Below are positions 34,580-42,934 of a DNA stretch of 64,000 nucleotides, one piece after another. The position numbers and the translations under genes are program-made. This DNA comes from Burkholderia ambifaria AMMD (GTDB taxonomy: Bacteria; Pseudomonadota; Gammaproteobacteria; Burkholderiales; Burkholderiaceae). The stretch's first letter is position 1, and every line of letters starts with the position of its first letter. The DNA is taken from assembly GCF_000203915.1 (NCBI RefSeq), contig NC_008391.1, positions 1,612,001-1,676,000 of the forward strand. Reading direction: 5' to 3'. The notes beneath the pieces are model-generated. The model saw only the letters and a program-made list of their open reading frames with translations. It was not told the DNA's origin and did not search any database.

Positions 34580-35947
34580 TTACCATTCGATCCGCTTGAT
34601 GTCGCCGACGACGAAGATGTACGACAGTGCACCGATCAGCGCGATCACGCCGATGAACACCAGCGCGCCGACGAACGAGCCGGTCGACGCGACGATGAAG
34701 CCGACGACGAGCGGCGTGACGATCCCCGCGAGGTTCGCCGCGAAGTTGAAGATGCCGCCCGTCACGCCGAGCAGGCCGTCTGGCGCGATGTCGGACACGA
34801 GCGTCCAGCCGAGCGCGGCCATCCCCTGCGCGAAGAAGGCGATCGACATGATCGCGATCACGGCTTCGTTGCTCTTCACGTAGTTCGCGAGAATGATCGT
34901 CGACGCGAGCAGCAGGCCCGCGATGATCGGCAGCTTGCGTGCGAGGTTCGCCGACTTGCCGCGACGCAGCAGCCAGTCGGAGAAGATCCCGCCGAACATC
35001 ACGCCGACCGACGCGGCGATGAACGGCATCACCGCGAAGAAGCCGATCTTCAGCCAGCCCATGTGGCGCTCGGTCGCGAGATAGGTGGGGAACCAGGTCA
35101 GGAAGAACACGAGCGTCGAGTTGCCGGCGAACTGGCCGAGGCAGATGCCCGCGAGCTGGCGCTTCTTCAGCAGCTGGCCGGCCATCGACCAGCTGAACTT
35201 CTTCTGCTCGCCCTTGCCGCCCTTGGCGCCCTTGGCGCCCTTGGCGCCGTTGTCGCCTTTGCGCACAGCGTGCACCAGGCCGCCGCCCGCCTCGATGTAG
35301 GCAAGTTCCTCCGAGTTCGCGGCCGGATGATCACGCGGCTCGTGATAGAACTTCCACCAGATCAGGCCGAACGCGATACCGATCGCGCCGACGACCCAGA
35401 ACAGCGAGCGCCAGCCAAACGCGCCCATCAGCGCGAACAGCACCGGGCTGAAGAACGCGAGGCCGATGTATTCGCCGACCGTATAGGTACCGGTCGCCAT
35501 CGCGCGCTCGTTCTGCGGGAACCACGTCGCGACGACGCGGCTGTTGGTCGGGAAGCACGGCGCCTCCGTCACGCCGAGCCCGAGCCGGCACGCGAGCAGC
35601 GTCGCGATGCCCGGCACGAAGCCCTGCAGGAACGTGCACAGCGACCACAGCGTCATCGACCAGTAATAGGTGACCTTGCTGCCGAAGCGGTCGAGGAACA
35701 GGCCGCCGGGCACCTGCATTGCGACGTACGTCCACGAGAACGCGGAGAACATGATGCCCATCACCGCCGCGTTGATGCCGAGCTCCTTGGTGAGCTGCGG
35801 CGCAGCCACCCCCAGCACGGTGCGGTCGAGATAGTTGATCATCGTGCCGATCGCGAGCAGCGCGAGAATCTTGTAGCGCGCCGATGTCCGCCGGACCGTG
35901 CCGGCCGCCTGCGCTGGCGCGGCGTTCGTGTGGGTGGTGTGCTGCAT
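34580..35947 (-). CDS. MFS transporter, ACS family, probable quinate/shikimate-pathway carrier
   Basis: A 455-residue 12-segment anion:cation symporter-type carrier. Family marks are INYLDRTVLGVAAPQL in segment 1, LFLDRFGSKVTYYW between segments 2 and 3, and the C-terminal DIKRIEW. The central cytoplasmic loop carries a glycine/lysine/alanine repeat (NGAKGAKGAKGGKGE) encoded by 9-bp DNA repeats. It lies 34 bp downstream of aroE in a catabolic unit, so uptake of quinate, shikimate or a related acid is likely. Substrate is inferred. Confidence 0.85.
   Translation of the reverse strand: MQHTTHTNAAPAQAAGTVRRTSARYKILALLAIGTMINYLDRTVLGVAAPQLTKELGINAAVMGIMFSAFSWTYVAMQVPGGLFLDRFGSKVTYYWSMTLWSLCTFLQGFVPGIATLLACRLGLGVTEAPCFPTNSRVVATWFPQNERAMATGTYTVGEYIGLAFFSPVLFALMGAFGWRSLFWVVGAIGIAFGLIWWKFYHEPRDHPAANSEELAYIEAGGGLVHAVRKGDNGAKGAKGAKGGKGEQKKFSWSMAGQLLKKRQLAGICLGQFAGNSTLVFFLTWFPTYLATERHMGWLKIGFFAVMPFIAASVGVMFGGIFSDWLLRRGKSANLARKLPIIAGLLLASTIILANYVKSNEAVIAIMSIAFFAQGMAALGWTLVSDIAPDGLLGVTGGIFNFAANLAGIVTPLVVGFIVASTGSFVGALVFIGVIALIGALSYIFVVGDIKRIEW
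35211..35256. repeat. In-frame 9-bp tandem repeat in the MFS gene
   Basis: CTTGGCGCC repeats about four times with neighbouring variants, giving the Gly-Ala-Lys repeats of the transporter's central loop. Copy-number change would alter loop length without a frameshift. Confidence 0.8.
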
Positions 35948-35981
35948 GGTTGTCTCCTGGGTTCTCTTTTGGATCGAAGGA

Positions 35982-36836
35982 TCAGCGCGCGACGAGCGAC
36001 TGAAAGTGCTCGAACATTCGCTCGTCGTCCGGCGTACGTCCGGTGAAGATTTCGAACGCGTCGACGGCCTGGTACACGGCCATTCCGCCGCCCGGCAGCG
36101 TCGCGCAGCCGGCCGCCCGCGCCGCGCGGATCAGTTCGGTTTCGAGTGGGAAATACACGATGTCGGCCACCCACATTCCCGCGTGGAGCAGTTCGGCCGG
36201 CAGCGGCAGGCCCGGATGCTTGGCCATGCCGGTCGGCGTTGCATGGATCAGGCCCGTCGCGGCGCGCATCGCGGCCGCGAGATCGCTGCCCGGCGTGACC
36301 CGGGCGGCCGGGAAGCGCTGCTGCAGTTCGCTCGCGAGCGTGTCGGCACGCGTGCCGTCGACGTCGAAAATCGTCAATTCGGCGGCGCCCATCTGCAGTG
36401 CCGCATGCGCGACGGCCGCGCCCGCGCCGCCCGCACCGAGCTGGACGACGCGCTCGAGCGACGCGTCGGGAAGCCCGCGGCGGAACGACTTCGCGAAACC
36501 CGACCAGTCGGTGTTGTGGCCGATCCGCTTGCCGTCCTTGAACAGCACGGTGTTCACCGCGCCGAGCGCGCGCGCGTCGTCCGACAGCGCGTCGAGGTGC
36601 TCGATCACGCGCTGCTTGCACGGGTGCGTGATGTTCAGCCCGTTGAAGCCCATCCGCTGCGCGGCCTCGAGCAGTTGCGGCAGCGCGTCGACGGTCAGGC
36701 CGAGCGCGTCGAGATCGATGCGGCGGTACACGTAGCCGAATCCCTGGCGGAATCCTTCTTCCTCATGCATCGCGGGCGACAGCGAACCGGCGATACCCTG
36801 GCCGATCAGGCCGATCAGAAAAGACGGGCGGCTCAT
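35982..36836 (-). CDS. aroE: Shikimate/quinate dehydrogenase, NAD-type
   Basis: A 284-residue shikimate dehydrogenase family enzyme. Substrate residues are in [10 protein letters not shown], the catalytic Lys in [10 protein letters not shown] and Asp in GHNTDWSGF. The dinucleotide loop GAGGAGAA is followed by [10 protein letters not shown], with Asp where NADP-dependent AroE has Asn-Arg-Thr. That favours NAD and a catabolic role like quinate/shikimate dehydrogenases. Its start overlaps the aroQ stop (ATGA). The neighbours (dehydroquinase, dehydroshikimate dehydratase, transporter) support catabolism. A second, biosynthetic AroE is expected elsewhere. Confidence 0.88.
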   Translation of the reverse strand: MSRPSFLIGLIGQGIAGSLSPAMHEEEGFRQGFGYVYRRIDLDALGLTVDALPQLLEAAQRMGFNGLNITHPCKQRVIEHLDALSDDARALGAVNTVLFKDGKRIGHNTDWSGFAKSFRRGLPDASLERVVQLGAGGAGAAVAHAALQMGAAELTIFDVDGTRADTLASELQQRFPAARVTPGSDLAAAMRAATGLIHATPTGMAKHPGLPLPAELLHAGMWVADIVYFPLETELIRAARAAGCATLPGGGMAVYQAVDAFEIFTGRTPDDERMFEHFQSLVAR

Positions 36837-37288
36837 CGTGCGGCTCCCTGCGCAAAAAGGGTCGACAGGCGCTGCAGCGCGAATACGTAGCCTTCGGTGC
36901 CGCAGCCGCAGATCACGGCCTCGGCCACCCCCGACACATACGAGTGGTGACGGAACGCCTCGCGGCGATGCACGTTGGAGATATGCACCTCGATCACCGG
37001 CTTCGCGATCGCGGAAAGCGCGTCGGCCAGCGCGACCGACGTGTGCGTATAGGCAGCCGGGTTGATCACGATGCCGTGCGTGTCGTGACGCGCGGCATGC
37101 AGCCAGTCAATCAGCTGGTGCTCGGCGTTCGACTGGCGGAAGTCGATCTCCAGCCCCAGCCCGTCGGCCGCCGTGCGGCACCGCTGCTCGAGGTCGGCGA
37201 GGGTTTCCGCGCCGTAGATATGGGGCTCGCGGGTGCCCAGCAGATTCAGGTTCGGGCCGTTCAGTACCAGCACCTTGTACTTGCTCAT
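36833..37288 (-). CDS. aroQ: Type II 3-dehydroquinate dehydratase
   Basis: A 151-residue type II dehydroquinase interconverting 3-dehydroquinate and 3-dehydroshikimate. Motifs: [19 protein letters not shown] (catalytic Tyr of the mobile loop), [13 protein letters not shown], and [20 protein letters not shown] with the catalytic His. First gene of the aroQ-aroE-MFS unit, divergent from the dehydroshikimate dehydratase. Confidence 0.95.
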   Translation of the reverse strand: MSKYKVLVLNGPNLNLLGTREPHIYGAETLADLEQRCRTAADGLGLEIDFRQSNAEHQLIDWLHAARHDTHGIVINPAAYTHTSVALADALSAIAKPVIEVHISNVHRREAFRHHSYVSGVAEAVICGCGTEGYVFALQRLSTLFAQGAAR

Positions 37289-37404
37289 GACGATTTCTGC
37301 TCCAAAAACGGGGGCGGAACGTTGCCCGCTGCGCCCTGTGACATCAGGAAGTTGGCGCTAGTGTGCGCCGGCATGCAAGCGCTGTCTTTTCGGGTTTTCG
37401 CTAA

Positions 37405-37434
37405 TTTGTACCAACTAGTTAGTTTGTATAATCC
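37405..37434. promoter_or_regulatory. Candidate promoter/operator of the quinate-shikimate divergon
   Basis: TTGTACC followed by the 8-bp palindrome AACTAGTT and then AGTTTGTATAAT. A consensus TATAAT on the plus strand adjoins the palindrome, so a repressor bound there would cover the promoter. No regulator gene is adjacent. Confidence 0.5.
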
Positions 37435-37544
37435 CTCTCACTTCCCTAGTAAATTCGGGATATGGCGTCCGTCGTGAATTCAACGACTGGTTCATTCGGG
37501 TCCGATCGGCCGACGCCACCCCGCTCATCCGCAGGATTCGCCCC

Positions 37545-39437
37545 ATGCAGCGCTCGATCGCCACCGTGTCACTGTCCGGCACCCTCGCCGAGAAGCTCGC
37601 CGCCGTCCAGGCCGCCGGCTTCGACGGTGTCGAAATTTTCGAGAACGACCTCGTCTACTTCGACGGATCGCCCGCCGACGTGCGGCGCATGGCCGCCGAT
37701 CTCGGCCTCGACATCGTGCTGTTCCAGCCGTTTCGCGACTTCGAGGGCGTGAGCCCGGCCCAGCTCGCCCGCAATCTCGACCGCATCCGGCGCAAGTTCG
37801 ACGTGATGCACGCGCTCGGCACCGACCGCATCCTGGTGTGCAGCAACGTGTCGCCCGACACGATCGCGGACGACGCGCTGCTGGTCGACCAGCTCGGCGC
37901 GCTCGCCGAAGCCGCGCGGGAGGCTGGCGTGGTCGCCGCGTACGAGGCGCTCGCGTGGGGCCGCGTCGTGAATCGGTACGGCCATGCGTGGCAGCTGGTG
38001 AACGCGGTGAACAGCCCGCACCTCGGCCTCGCGCTCGACAGCTTCCATACGCTGTCGCTCGACGATTCGCCGGACGCGATCGCCGACATTCCCGGCGACC
38101 GGATCGCGTTCGTGCAGATCGCCGATGCGCCGAAGCTCGCGATGGACGTGCTCGAATGGAGCCGCCACTTCCGCTCGTTCCCCGGCCAGGGCGACTTCGA
38201 CCTCGCCCGCTTCACGGCTCGCGTGATCGAGTCCGGCTATACGGGGCCGCTGTCGCTCGAGATCTTCAACGACGGCTTCCGCGCCGCACCGACCGCGATC
38301 ACGGCCGCCGACGGCCACCGCTCGCTGCTCTATCTGGAAGAACTGACGCGCGCGCGGCTCGCACAGGACGGCCGCGCGCCGGCCGCCGACCAGCCGCTGT
38401 TCGCGCCGCCGGCGCCGCCCGCGCACGTCGGGTTCCAGTTCATCGAATTCGCGGTCGACGCGCAGGCGGCGGCCACTGTCGGCGCATGGCTCGGCAAGAT
38501 GCGGTTCCGGCTCGCGGGCCGCCATCGGTCGAAGGACGTGACGCTGTTCCAGCACGGCGCCGCATCGATCGTGCTGAACGCCGAGCGCGACTCGTTCGCC
38601 GATGCGTTCTTCCAGCAGCATGGGTTGTCGCTCTGTGCGTCGGCGTTTCGCGTCGACGATGCGAAGGTAGCGTTCGAACGCGCGGCCGGCTTCGGCTACG
38701 CGCCGTTTTCCGGGCGCGTCGGCCCGAATGAGCGCGTGCTGCCGAGCGTGCAGGCGCCGGACGGCAGCCTCGAATACTTCGTCGACGAGACGCCGAACGC
38801 GCCGACGCTGTATGAATCGGATTTCGTGCTGACCGACATCGATGGCCCCACCGAAGTCGGGCCGCTGACGGGCATCGATCACGTGTGCCTCGCGCTGCCG
38901 GCGGACGCGCTCGATACGTGGATCCTGTTCTTCAAGACTGCATTCGGCTTCGAAGCCGAGCGCAGCTGGCTCGTCCCCGACCCGTACGGCCTGATGCGCA
39001 GCCGGGCGGTGCGCAGCGCGGACGGCTCGGTGCGGATCGCGCTGAATGCGTCGGTCGACCGCCATACGGCCGTCGCCGAATCGCTGGACCGCTATCACGG
39101 CACGGGGCTGAACCACGTCGCGTTCCGGACCGACGACATCGTGAAGACGGTCGCCGCGTTTGCAGCCGACGGCGTGCCGTTCCTGCGGATCCCGCCGAAC
39201 TACTACGACGATCTCGCCGCGCGCTACGCGCTGCCGGATGAGCTGATCGACACGCTGAGCGCCCACCATCTGCTGTACGACCGCGACGAAAACGGCGGCG
39301 AATTCCTGCATGCGTATACGGAACTGGTCGACAACCGCTTCTCGCTCGAGATCGTCGAGCGGCGCGGCGGCTACGACGGCTACGGTGCGGCAAACGCGGC
39401 CGTGCGGCTCGCCGCGCAGGCCCAGCGCAGGAAATAA
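37545..39437 (+). CDS. quiC1: 3-dehydroshikimate dehydratase fused to HPPD-like domain
   Basis: A 630-residue two-domain protein. Residues 1 to about 285 are a xylose-isomerase-like TIM barrel (VSLSGTLAEKLAAVQAAGFDGVEIFENDL, then metal ligands in AYEALAWGR, LDSFHTL and LSLEIFND) that dehydrates 3-dehydroshikimate to protocatechuate. Residues about 295-615 are two vicinal-oxygen-chelate modules resembling 4-hydroxyphenylpyruvate dioxygenase (GIDHVCLALP, GLNHVAFRTDD, FSLEIVERRGGYDGYG). This fusion is known for QuiC1 of Pseudomonas; the role of the C-terminal half is less clear. Confidence 0.92.
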   Translation: MQRSIATVSLSGTLAEKLAAVQAAGFDGVEIFENDLVYFDGSPADVRRMAADLGLDIVLFQPFRDFEGVSPAQLARNLDRIRRKFDVMHALGTDRILVCSNVSPDTIADDALLVDQLGALAEAAREAGVVAAYEALAWGRVVNRYGHAWQLVNAVNSPHLGLALDSFHTLSLDDSPDAIADIPGDRIAFVQIADAPKLAMDVLEWSRHFRSFPGQGDFDLARFTARVIESGYTGPLSLEIFNDGFRAAPTAITAADGHRSLLYLEELTRARLAQDGRAPAADQPLFAPPAPPAHVGFQFIEFAVDAQAAATVGAWLGKMRFRLAGRHRSKDVTLFQHGAASIVLNAERDSFADAFFQQHGLSLCASAFRVDDAKVAFERAAGFGYAPFSGRVGPNERVLPSVQAPDGSLEYFVDETPNAPTLYESDFVLTDIDGPTEVGPLTGIDHVCLALPADALDTWILFFKTAFGFEAERSWLVPDPYGLMRSRAVRSADGSVRIALNASVDRHTAVAESLDRYHGTGLNHVAFRTDDIVKTVAAFAADGVPFLRIPPNYYDDLAARYALPDELIDTLSAHHLLYDRDENGGEFLHAYTELVDNRFSLEIVERRGGYDGYGAANAAVRLAAQAQRRK

Positions 39438-39723
39438 GGAAGCAACGGGAAGTTCGTTCCGGGTCGGCGCGGCAGGGGAAACCACGGGCCTCCGTCGCGC
39501 CAGCCGCTCGGGCGCACCATCGTGGGGAATGTCGGCGCAGCGCCCCGCCCGGCAAGGTTGACGCTTGCGCATCCGGCACGACCGGCCAGTGCGAGTTACA
39601 TCCGGTAATGCTTGCCGCGCCGCAACATCCGCGCGATCGCCGCAATTTTAAGAATCGCTTAAGTCTTTCTCGGCACCATCCGCAACCAGTACCCGATGGA
39701 TATCCCGAAAAAGGAGGACAGCG
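39438..39723. other. Intergenic region before small hypothetical gene
   Basis: No gene seen. It contains TTAAG-AATCG-CTTAA at about 39646-39662, a short inverted repeat about 60 bp before the next start codon, possibly an operator. Confidence 0.4.
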
Positions 39724-39987
39724 ATGAGCGCCGTAGATGCACCCGCGGGCCGCCAGCCCGCCCCCCCTGCAAAAAAGACGATGCTGCGCCGTTTGCTCAG
39801 CCATCACGAAATCGCGACGCTGCTCGTGCTGCTGCACGCGCCGATCGGCGCGAATGCCAAACCCGAATTGCCCGCGCTGCAGGAAGCCGGCCTCGTCGAG
39901 ATGATCAAGCTCGACGCCGACACCTCGCCGCGCTTCCGGCTGACCGAAGACGGTACTGCCGTCCTGAAAGGGCTCGGCTACCGCTGA
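39724..39987 (+). CDS. Small conserved-looking hypothetical protein
   Basis: An 87-residue protein with no family I recognise. It has a proline/alanine-rich start, then LLSHHEIATLLVLLHAPIGANA, PALQEAGLVEMIK and FRLTEDGTAVLKGLGYR. The order helix, helix, short beta-hairpin with LTEDGxAVL resembles a winged-helix (MarR- or PadR-like) half-domain, but it is too short to be sure. Translation is well supported: AAGGAGG lies 7 bases before the ATG. Confidence 0.75.
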   Translation: MSAVDAPAGRQPAPPAKKTMLRRLLSHHEIATLLVLLHAPIGANAKPELPALQEAGLVEMIKLDADTSPRFRLTEDGTAVLKGLGYR

Positions 39988-40062
39988 GCCGACGCTTTCC
40001 CCGCTCACCGTTCCCGCCTCACCCCGATCATCCCGAACCGCCGGCCCGGCCGGCGCGTCGCT

Positions 40063-40857
40063 TCACCCCGCCCGATCCTGCAGCATCAGCCGGTATTCCG
40101 TCGGCGTCACGCCGACCGTCGCCTTGAACTGGCGCGTGAACGCGCTGTGATCCGTATAACCGCATAGCGCCGCCACGTCCGTCACCTTGTCGTGCGTGAC
40201 GAGCAGCGCCGTGGCCGCGTCGAGTCGCGTTTTCAGCAGCACCTGGCGCGGCGTCAGGTGAAACACCTTGTGGAAGTAGCGCTCCAACTGCGCGACCGAC
40301 ATCCCGGCCATCTGCGCGAGCTGCTTGAGGTTCAGCGGCTGCACGTAGTGATCCTGGATGTGCTGGACCACGTCGGCGAGCTTGCTGTAGGCCGGATGCG
40401 AGCCCTCTTGCGCCTTCAGGTCGCGCGAAATGCCCGCGAGGCCGACCACCTTGCCAGCCGCGTCGCGCAGCGGCTCCTTGCAGGTCAGGCACCAGCCCGG
40501 CTGACGGCCCGGATACAGATGCAGCTCGAGCTGGTCCATCAGTTGCTGGCCGGCGGTGATCGTCGCCATGTCCTGCTCGAAATAGGTGCGGCCGAAGCGG
40601 CGCGGAAACACTTCGTCGGTCGTCTTGCCGAGCAGGTCGCGCTTGTCCTTGTAGCCGCAGCGCATGGCCAGCGTGCGGTTGACGAGCGCGTAGCGGCCGT
40701 TCGCGTCCTTCACGAAGAACGCGACGTCGGGCAGCGCGTCGAACACCGGCTCGAGCAGGCGGAAGTGCGCGAGCATCGCGCCGAGATCGGCGTTGTCGGG
40801 CTGGTAGCGCAACGTATCGGACAGGCTCATGGGCGGTGCGGCAAGGAAGGTCGTCAT
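40063..40857 (-). CDS. AraC family regulator with N-terminal PAS domain
   Basis: A 264-residue regulator. Residues about 30-145 form a PAS domain (VFDALPDVAFFVKDANGRYALVNRTLAMRCGY ... GRQPGWCLTCKEPLRD, with a Cys pair). Residues about 160-258 form an AraC-type double helix-turn-helix (LKQLAQMAGMSVAQLERYFHKVFHLTPRQ, CGYTDHSAFTRQFKATVGVTP). The PAS ligand is unknown. It is divergent from the orphan binding-protein gene, 620 bp away. An ATG at 40830 is an alternative start. Confidence 0.92.
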   Translation of the reverse strand: MTTFLAAPPMSLSDTLRYQPDNADLGAMLAHFRLLEPVFDALPDVAFFVKDANGRYALVNRTLAMRCGYKDKRDLLGKTTDEVFPRRFGRTYFEQDMATITAGQQLMDQLELHLYPGRQPGWCLTCKEPLRDAAGKVVGLAGISRDLKAQEGSHPAYSKLADVVQHIQDHYVQPLNLKQLAQMAGMSVAQLERYFHKVFHLTPRQVLLKTRLDAATALLVTHDKVTDVAALCGYTDHSAFTRQFKATVGVTPTEYRLMLQDRAG

Positions 40858-41477
40858 CCCGGCATCTGCGAAGGGAGTGGCTGATGGCGTCGATTATAGG
40901 AGCGCCCTCTCGAACGCGTGTTGGCGATCGCGGGCTGCTCGGCGAACGGTGGCCCGCGCAATGCGCCGCCGATCGGCGGTGATTCAGCGAGCGCATACGT
41001 TGGCGCATCGTGCGCCGTGAGGTTGTGCACACAACCACTGCGCCGCTCGCGTGTCCGGCGGGGACGCGTTTGCGTCGGCCGGCGCCGGCAGCAACATCCA
41101 GCGCACTCCGCCGACGTCGCGATCACACACGCCCGACCCGCCATCCTAGAAATGCCGGCGTGTCGCGTCTTGGCGCGTTTGCGCACTCCTCATGACGATT
41201 TCGGCATATATCAGGGTTATCGACGATATGCCGAAATCGTCGCCGGCCGCGCACCGAACGCGCAAGACGCGGGCATTTTCGCTACCTAGACTTCGCTCAA
41301 CGGTTACGAGACGACATCCCGCCGCCGCCGCGCACGCCGATTCCGGCACAACCCGCGCGGCGCACGGCGAGCCGCACCGCCGTCGCATAGGCGTGCAAAC
41401 CGATACGTCTCGCCCGGTTTACCGCACCGGCCCGCTGGCCGGCGGCGGCCCAACCACGCCATCAAGGGGAAGTGAAA
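40858..41477. other. 620-bp intergenic region with a large inverted repeat
   Basis: No recognisable gene on either strand. The main feature is the 16-bp inverted repeat at 41194-41241. The region should carry promoters for the AraC/PAS regulator and the binding-protein gene. Confidence 0.5.
41194..41241. repeat. 16-bp perfect inverted repeat with 16-bp loop
   Basis: GACGATTTCGGCATAT (41194-41209) and its exact complement ATATGCCGAAATCGTC (41226-41241). No T-run follows, so it is not a simple terminator. It lies about 235 bp upstream of the binding-protein start codon and could be a paired regulator site. Confidence 0.85.
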
Positions 41478-42614
41478 GTGAAGCTGAAGGTATCGCACGT
41501 CGCGCTGGCTGCTGCCTGCGCACTGTCGGGCGCACACGCCATCGCCGCCGACGTCGTCAAGATCGGTTTCGCCGCACCGCTGACGGGGCCGCAGTCGAAC
41601 TACGGCGCGGACATGCAGAAGGGCGTGCAACTCGCGATCGCCGATTTCAACGCAACGCATCCGACGATCGGCGGCAAGCCCGTCACGTTCCAGCTCGACT
41701 CGCAGGACGACCAGGCCGACCCGCGCACCGGCACGACCGTCGCGCAGCGGCTGATCGACGACAATGTCCGCGGGGTCATCGGCCACTTCAACTCGGGCAC
41801 GAGCATTCCGGCGTCCGACCTGTACGATCGCGCGGGGCTGCCGCAGATCTCGATGGCGACGTCGCCGCAATACACGGCGCGCGGCTATAAGACGACCTAC
41901 CGGCTGCTGACGAGCGACGCGCAGGCCGGCCGCATCGTCGGCACCTATGCGGTGAAGTCGCTGCACTTCAAGCGCATCGCGATCATCGACGACCGCACGG
42001 CCTACGGCCAGGGCATCGCCGACGAATTCGCGAAGGCCGTGCAGGCCGCGGGCGGCACGATCGTCAAGCGCGACTTCACGAACGACAAGGCGCTCGACTT
42101 CTCCGCGATCCTGACCAATCTGAAGGGCGTCAACCCCGACGCGATCTTCTACGGCGGCGGCGACGCGCAGTCTTCGCCGATGATCCGCAAGATGCGCCAG
42201 CTCGGCATGAAGTCGGCATTCGTGACCGGCGAGATGTCGCGCTCGCCGACGTTCCTGAAGGTCGGCGGCGAAGCGGCCGAAGGCGCGATCGTCTACATGG
42301 GCGGGCTGCCGAAGGAAAAGATGCCGGGCTTCGCCGGCTACGCATCGCGCTACAAGGCACGCTTCAACGAAGACGTGATCACCTACTCGCCCTACGCGTA
42401 CGACGGCACGATCGCGCTGCTCACCGCGATGAAGGACGCGAACTCGACCGACCCGAAGGTCTATACGCCGTATCTCGGCAAGGTGTCGGTCAAGGGCGTG
42501 TCGGCGCCGAGCATCGCGTACGACGCGAAGGGCGACCTGAAGGATGCGCCGGTGACGATCTACAAGGTCGAGCACGGCGCGTTCAAGCCGGTCGACACGA
42601 TCGCCGGCAACTGA
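41478..42614 (+). CDS. Branched-chain amino-acid-type ABC substrate-binding protein
   Basis: A 378-residue periplasmic binding protein of the LivJ type. It has a signal peptide (KLKVSHVALAAACALSGAHAIAA) and then VVKIGFAAPLTGPQSNYGADMQKGVQLA, typical of the family. The GTG at 41478 is chosen since AGGGGA lies about 8 bases before; a GTG at 41472 would be too close. No permease or ATPase gene is adjacent, so it must work with a transporter encoded elsewhere or in a sensory role. Ligand unknown. Confidence 0.88.
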   Translation: MKLKVSHVALAAACALSGAHAIAADVVKIGFAAPLTGPQSNYGADMQKGVQLAIADFNATHPTIGGKPVTFQLDSQDDQADPRTGTTVAQRLIDDNVRGVIGHFNSGTSIPASDLYDRAGLPQISMATSPQYTARGYKTTYRLLTSDAQAGRIVGTYAVKSLHFKRIAIIDDRTAYGQGIADEFAKAVQAAGGTIVKRDFTNDKALDFSAILTNLKGVNPDAIFYGGGDAQSSPMIRKMRQLGMKSAFVTGEMSRSPTFLKVGGEAAEGAIVYMGGLPKEKMPGFAGYASRYKARFNEDVITYSPYAYDGTIALLTAMKDANSTDPKVYTPYLGKVSVKGVSAPSIAYDAKGDLKDAPVTIYKVEHGAFKPVDTIAGN

Positions 42615-42934
42615 TCGCGGGGCCCATGCCCCGCGCGGCGCGGCAAGCGGTTCACCCCGCCTGCCGCGCCGCTTGCGTTTCGGCTCGACGAAGTCCGAAA
42701 CATCCCTCGGCGCGCCCCCGCGCCCGCGCATTTCGCGCTCCTGTAGAATCCCCCCACCCGCTTTGACGCCTCGTCCGCGTCGCGCCCCATCCCGGTGCGA
42801 CGCCGTGTGTTTCGTGCCCCATCCGGCACCCGGCACGCTTCGACGATGCAAGCCGCGCCTTGTCAGTCCATGCCGATAGCGGGCCCTGGAGACGCAGCAC
42901 CGACAACTACATTCGAAAACCGATCGTCCTGACC
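42615..42934. other. Intergenic region before MFS gene
   Basis: No gene is recognised. A TAGAAT -10-like hexamer is at 42744-42749, leaving a long leader of about 185 bases. A GC hairpin (CGGGGCCCATGCCCCG) lies just after the previous stop codon. Confidence 0.4.

Noticed and set aside
41192..41890. 232-residue plus-strand frame overlapping the binding-protein start
   Set aside because: Out of frame with the clear periplasmic binding protein; Arg-rich shadow.
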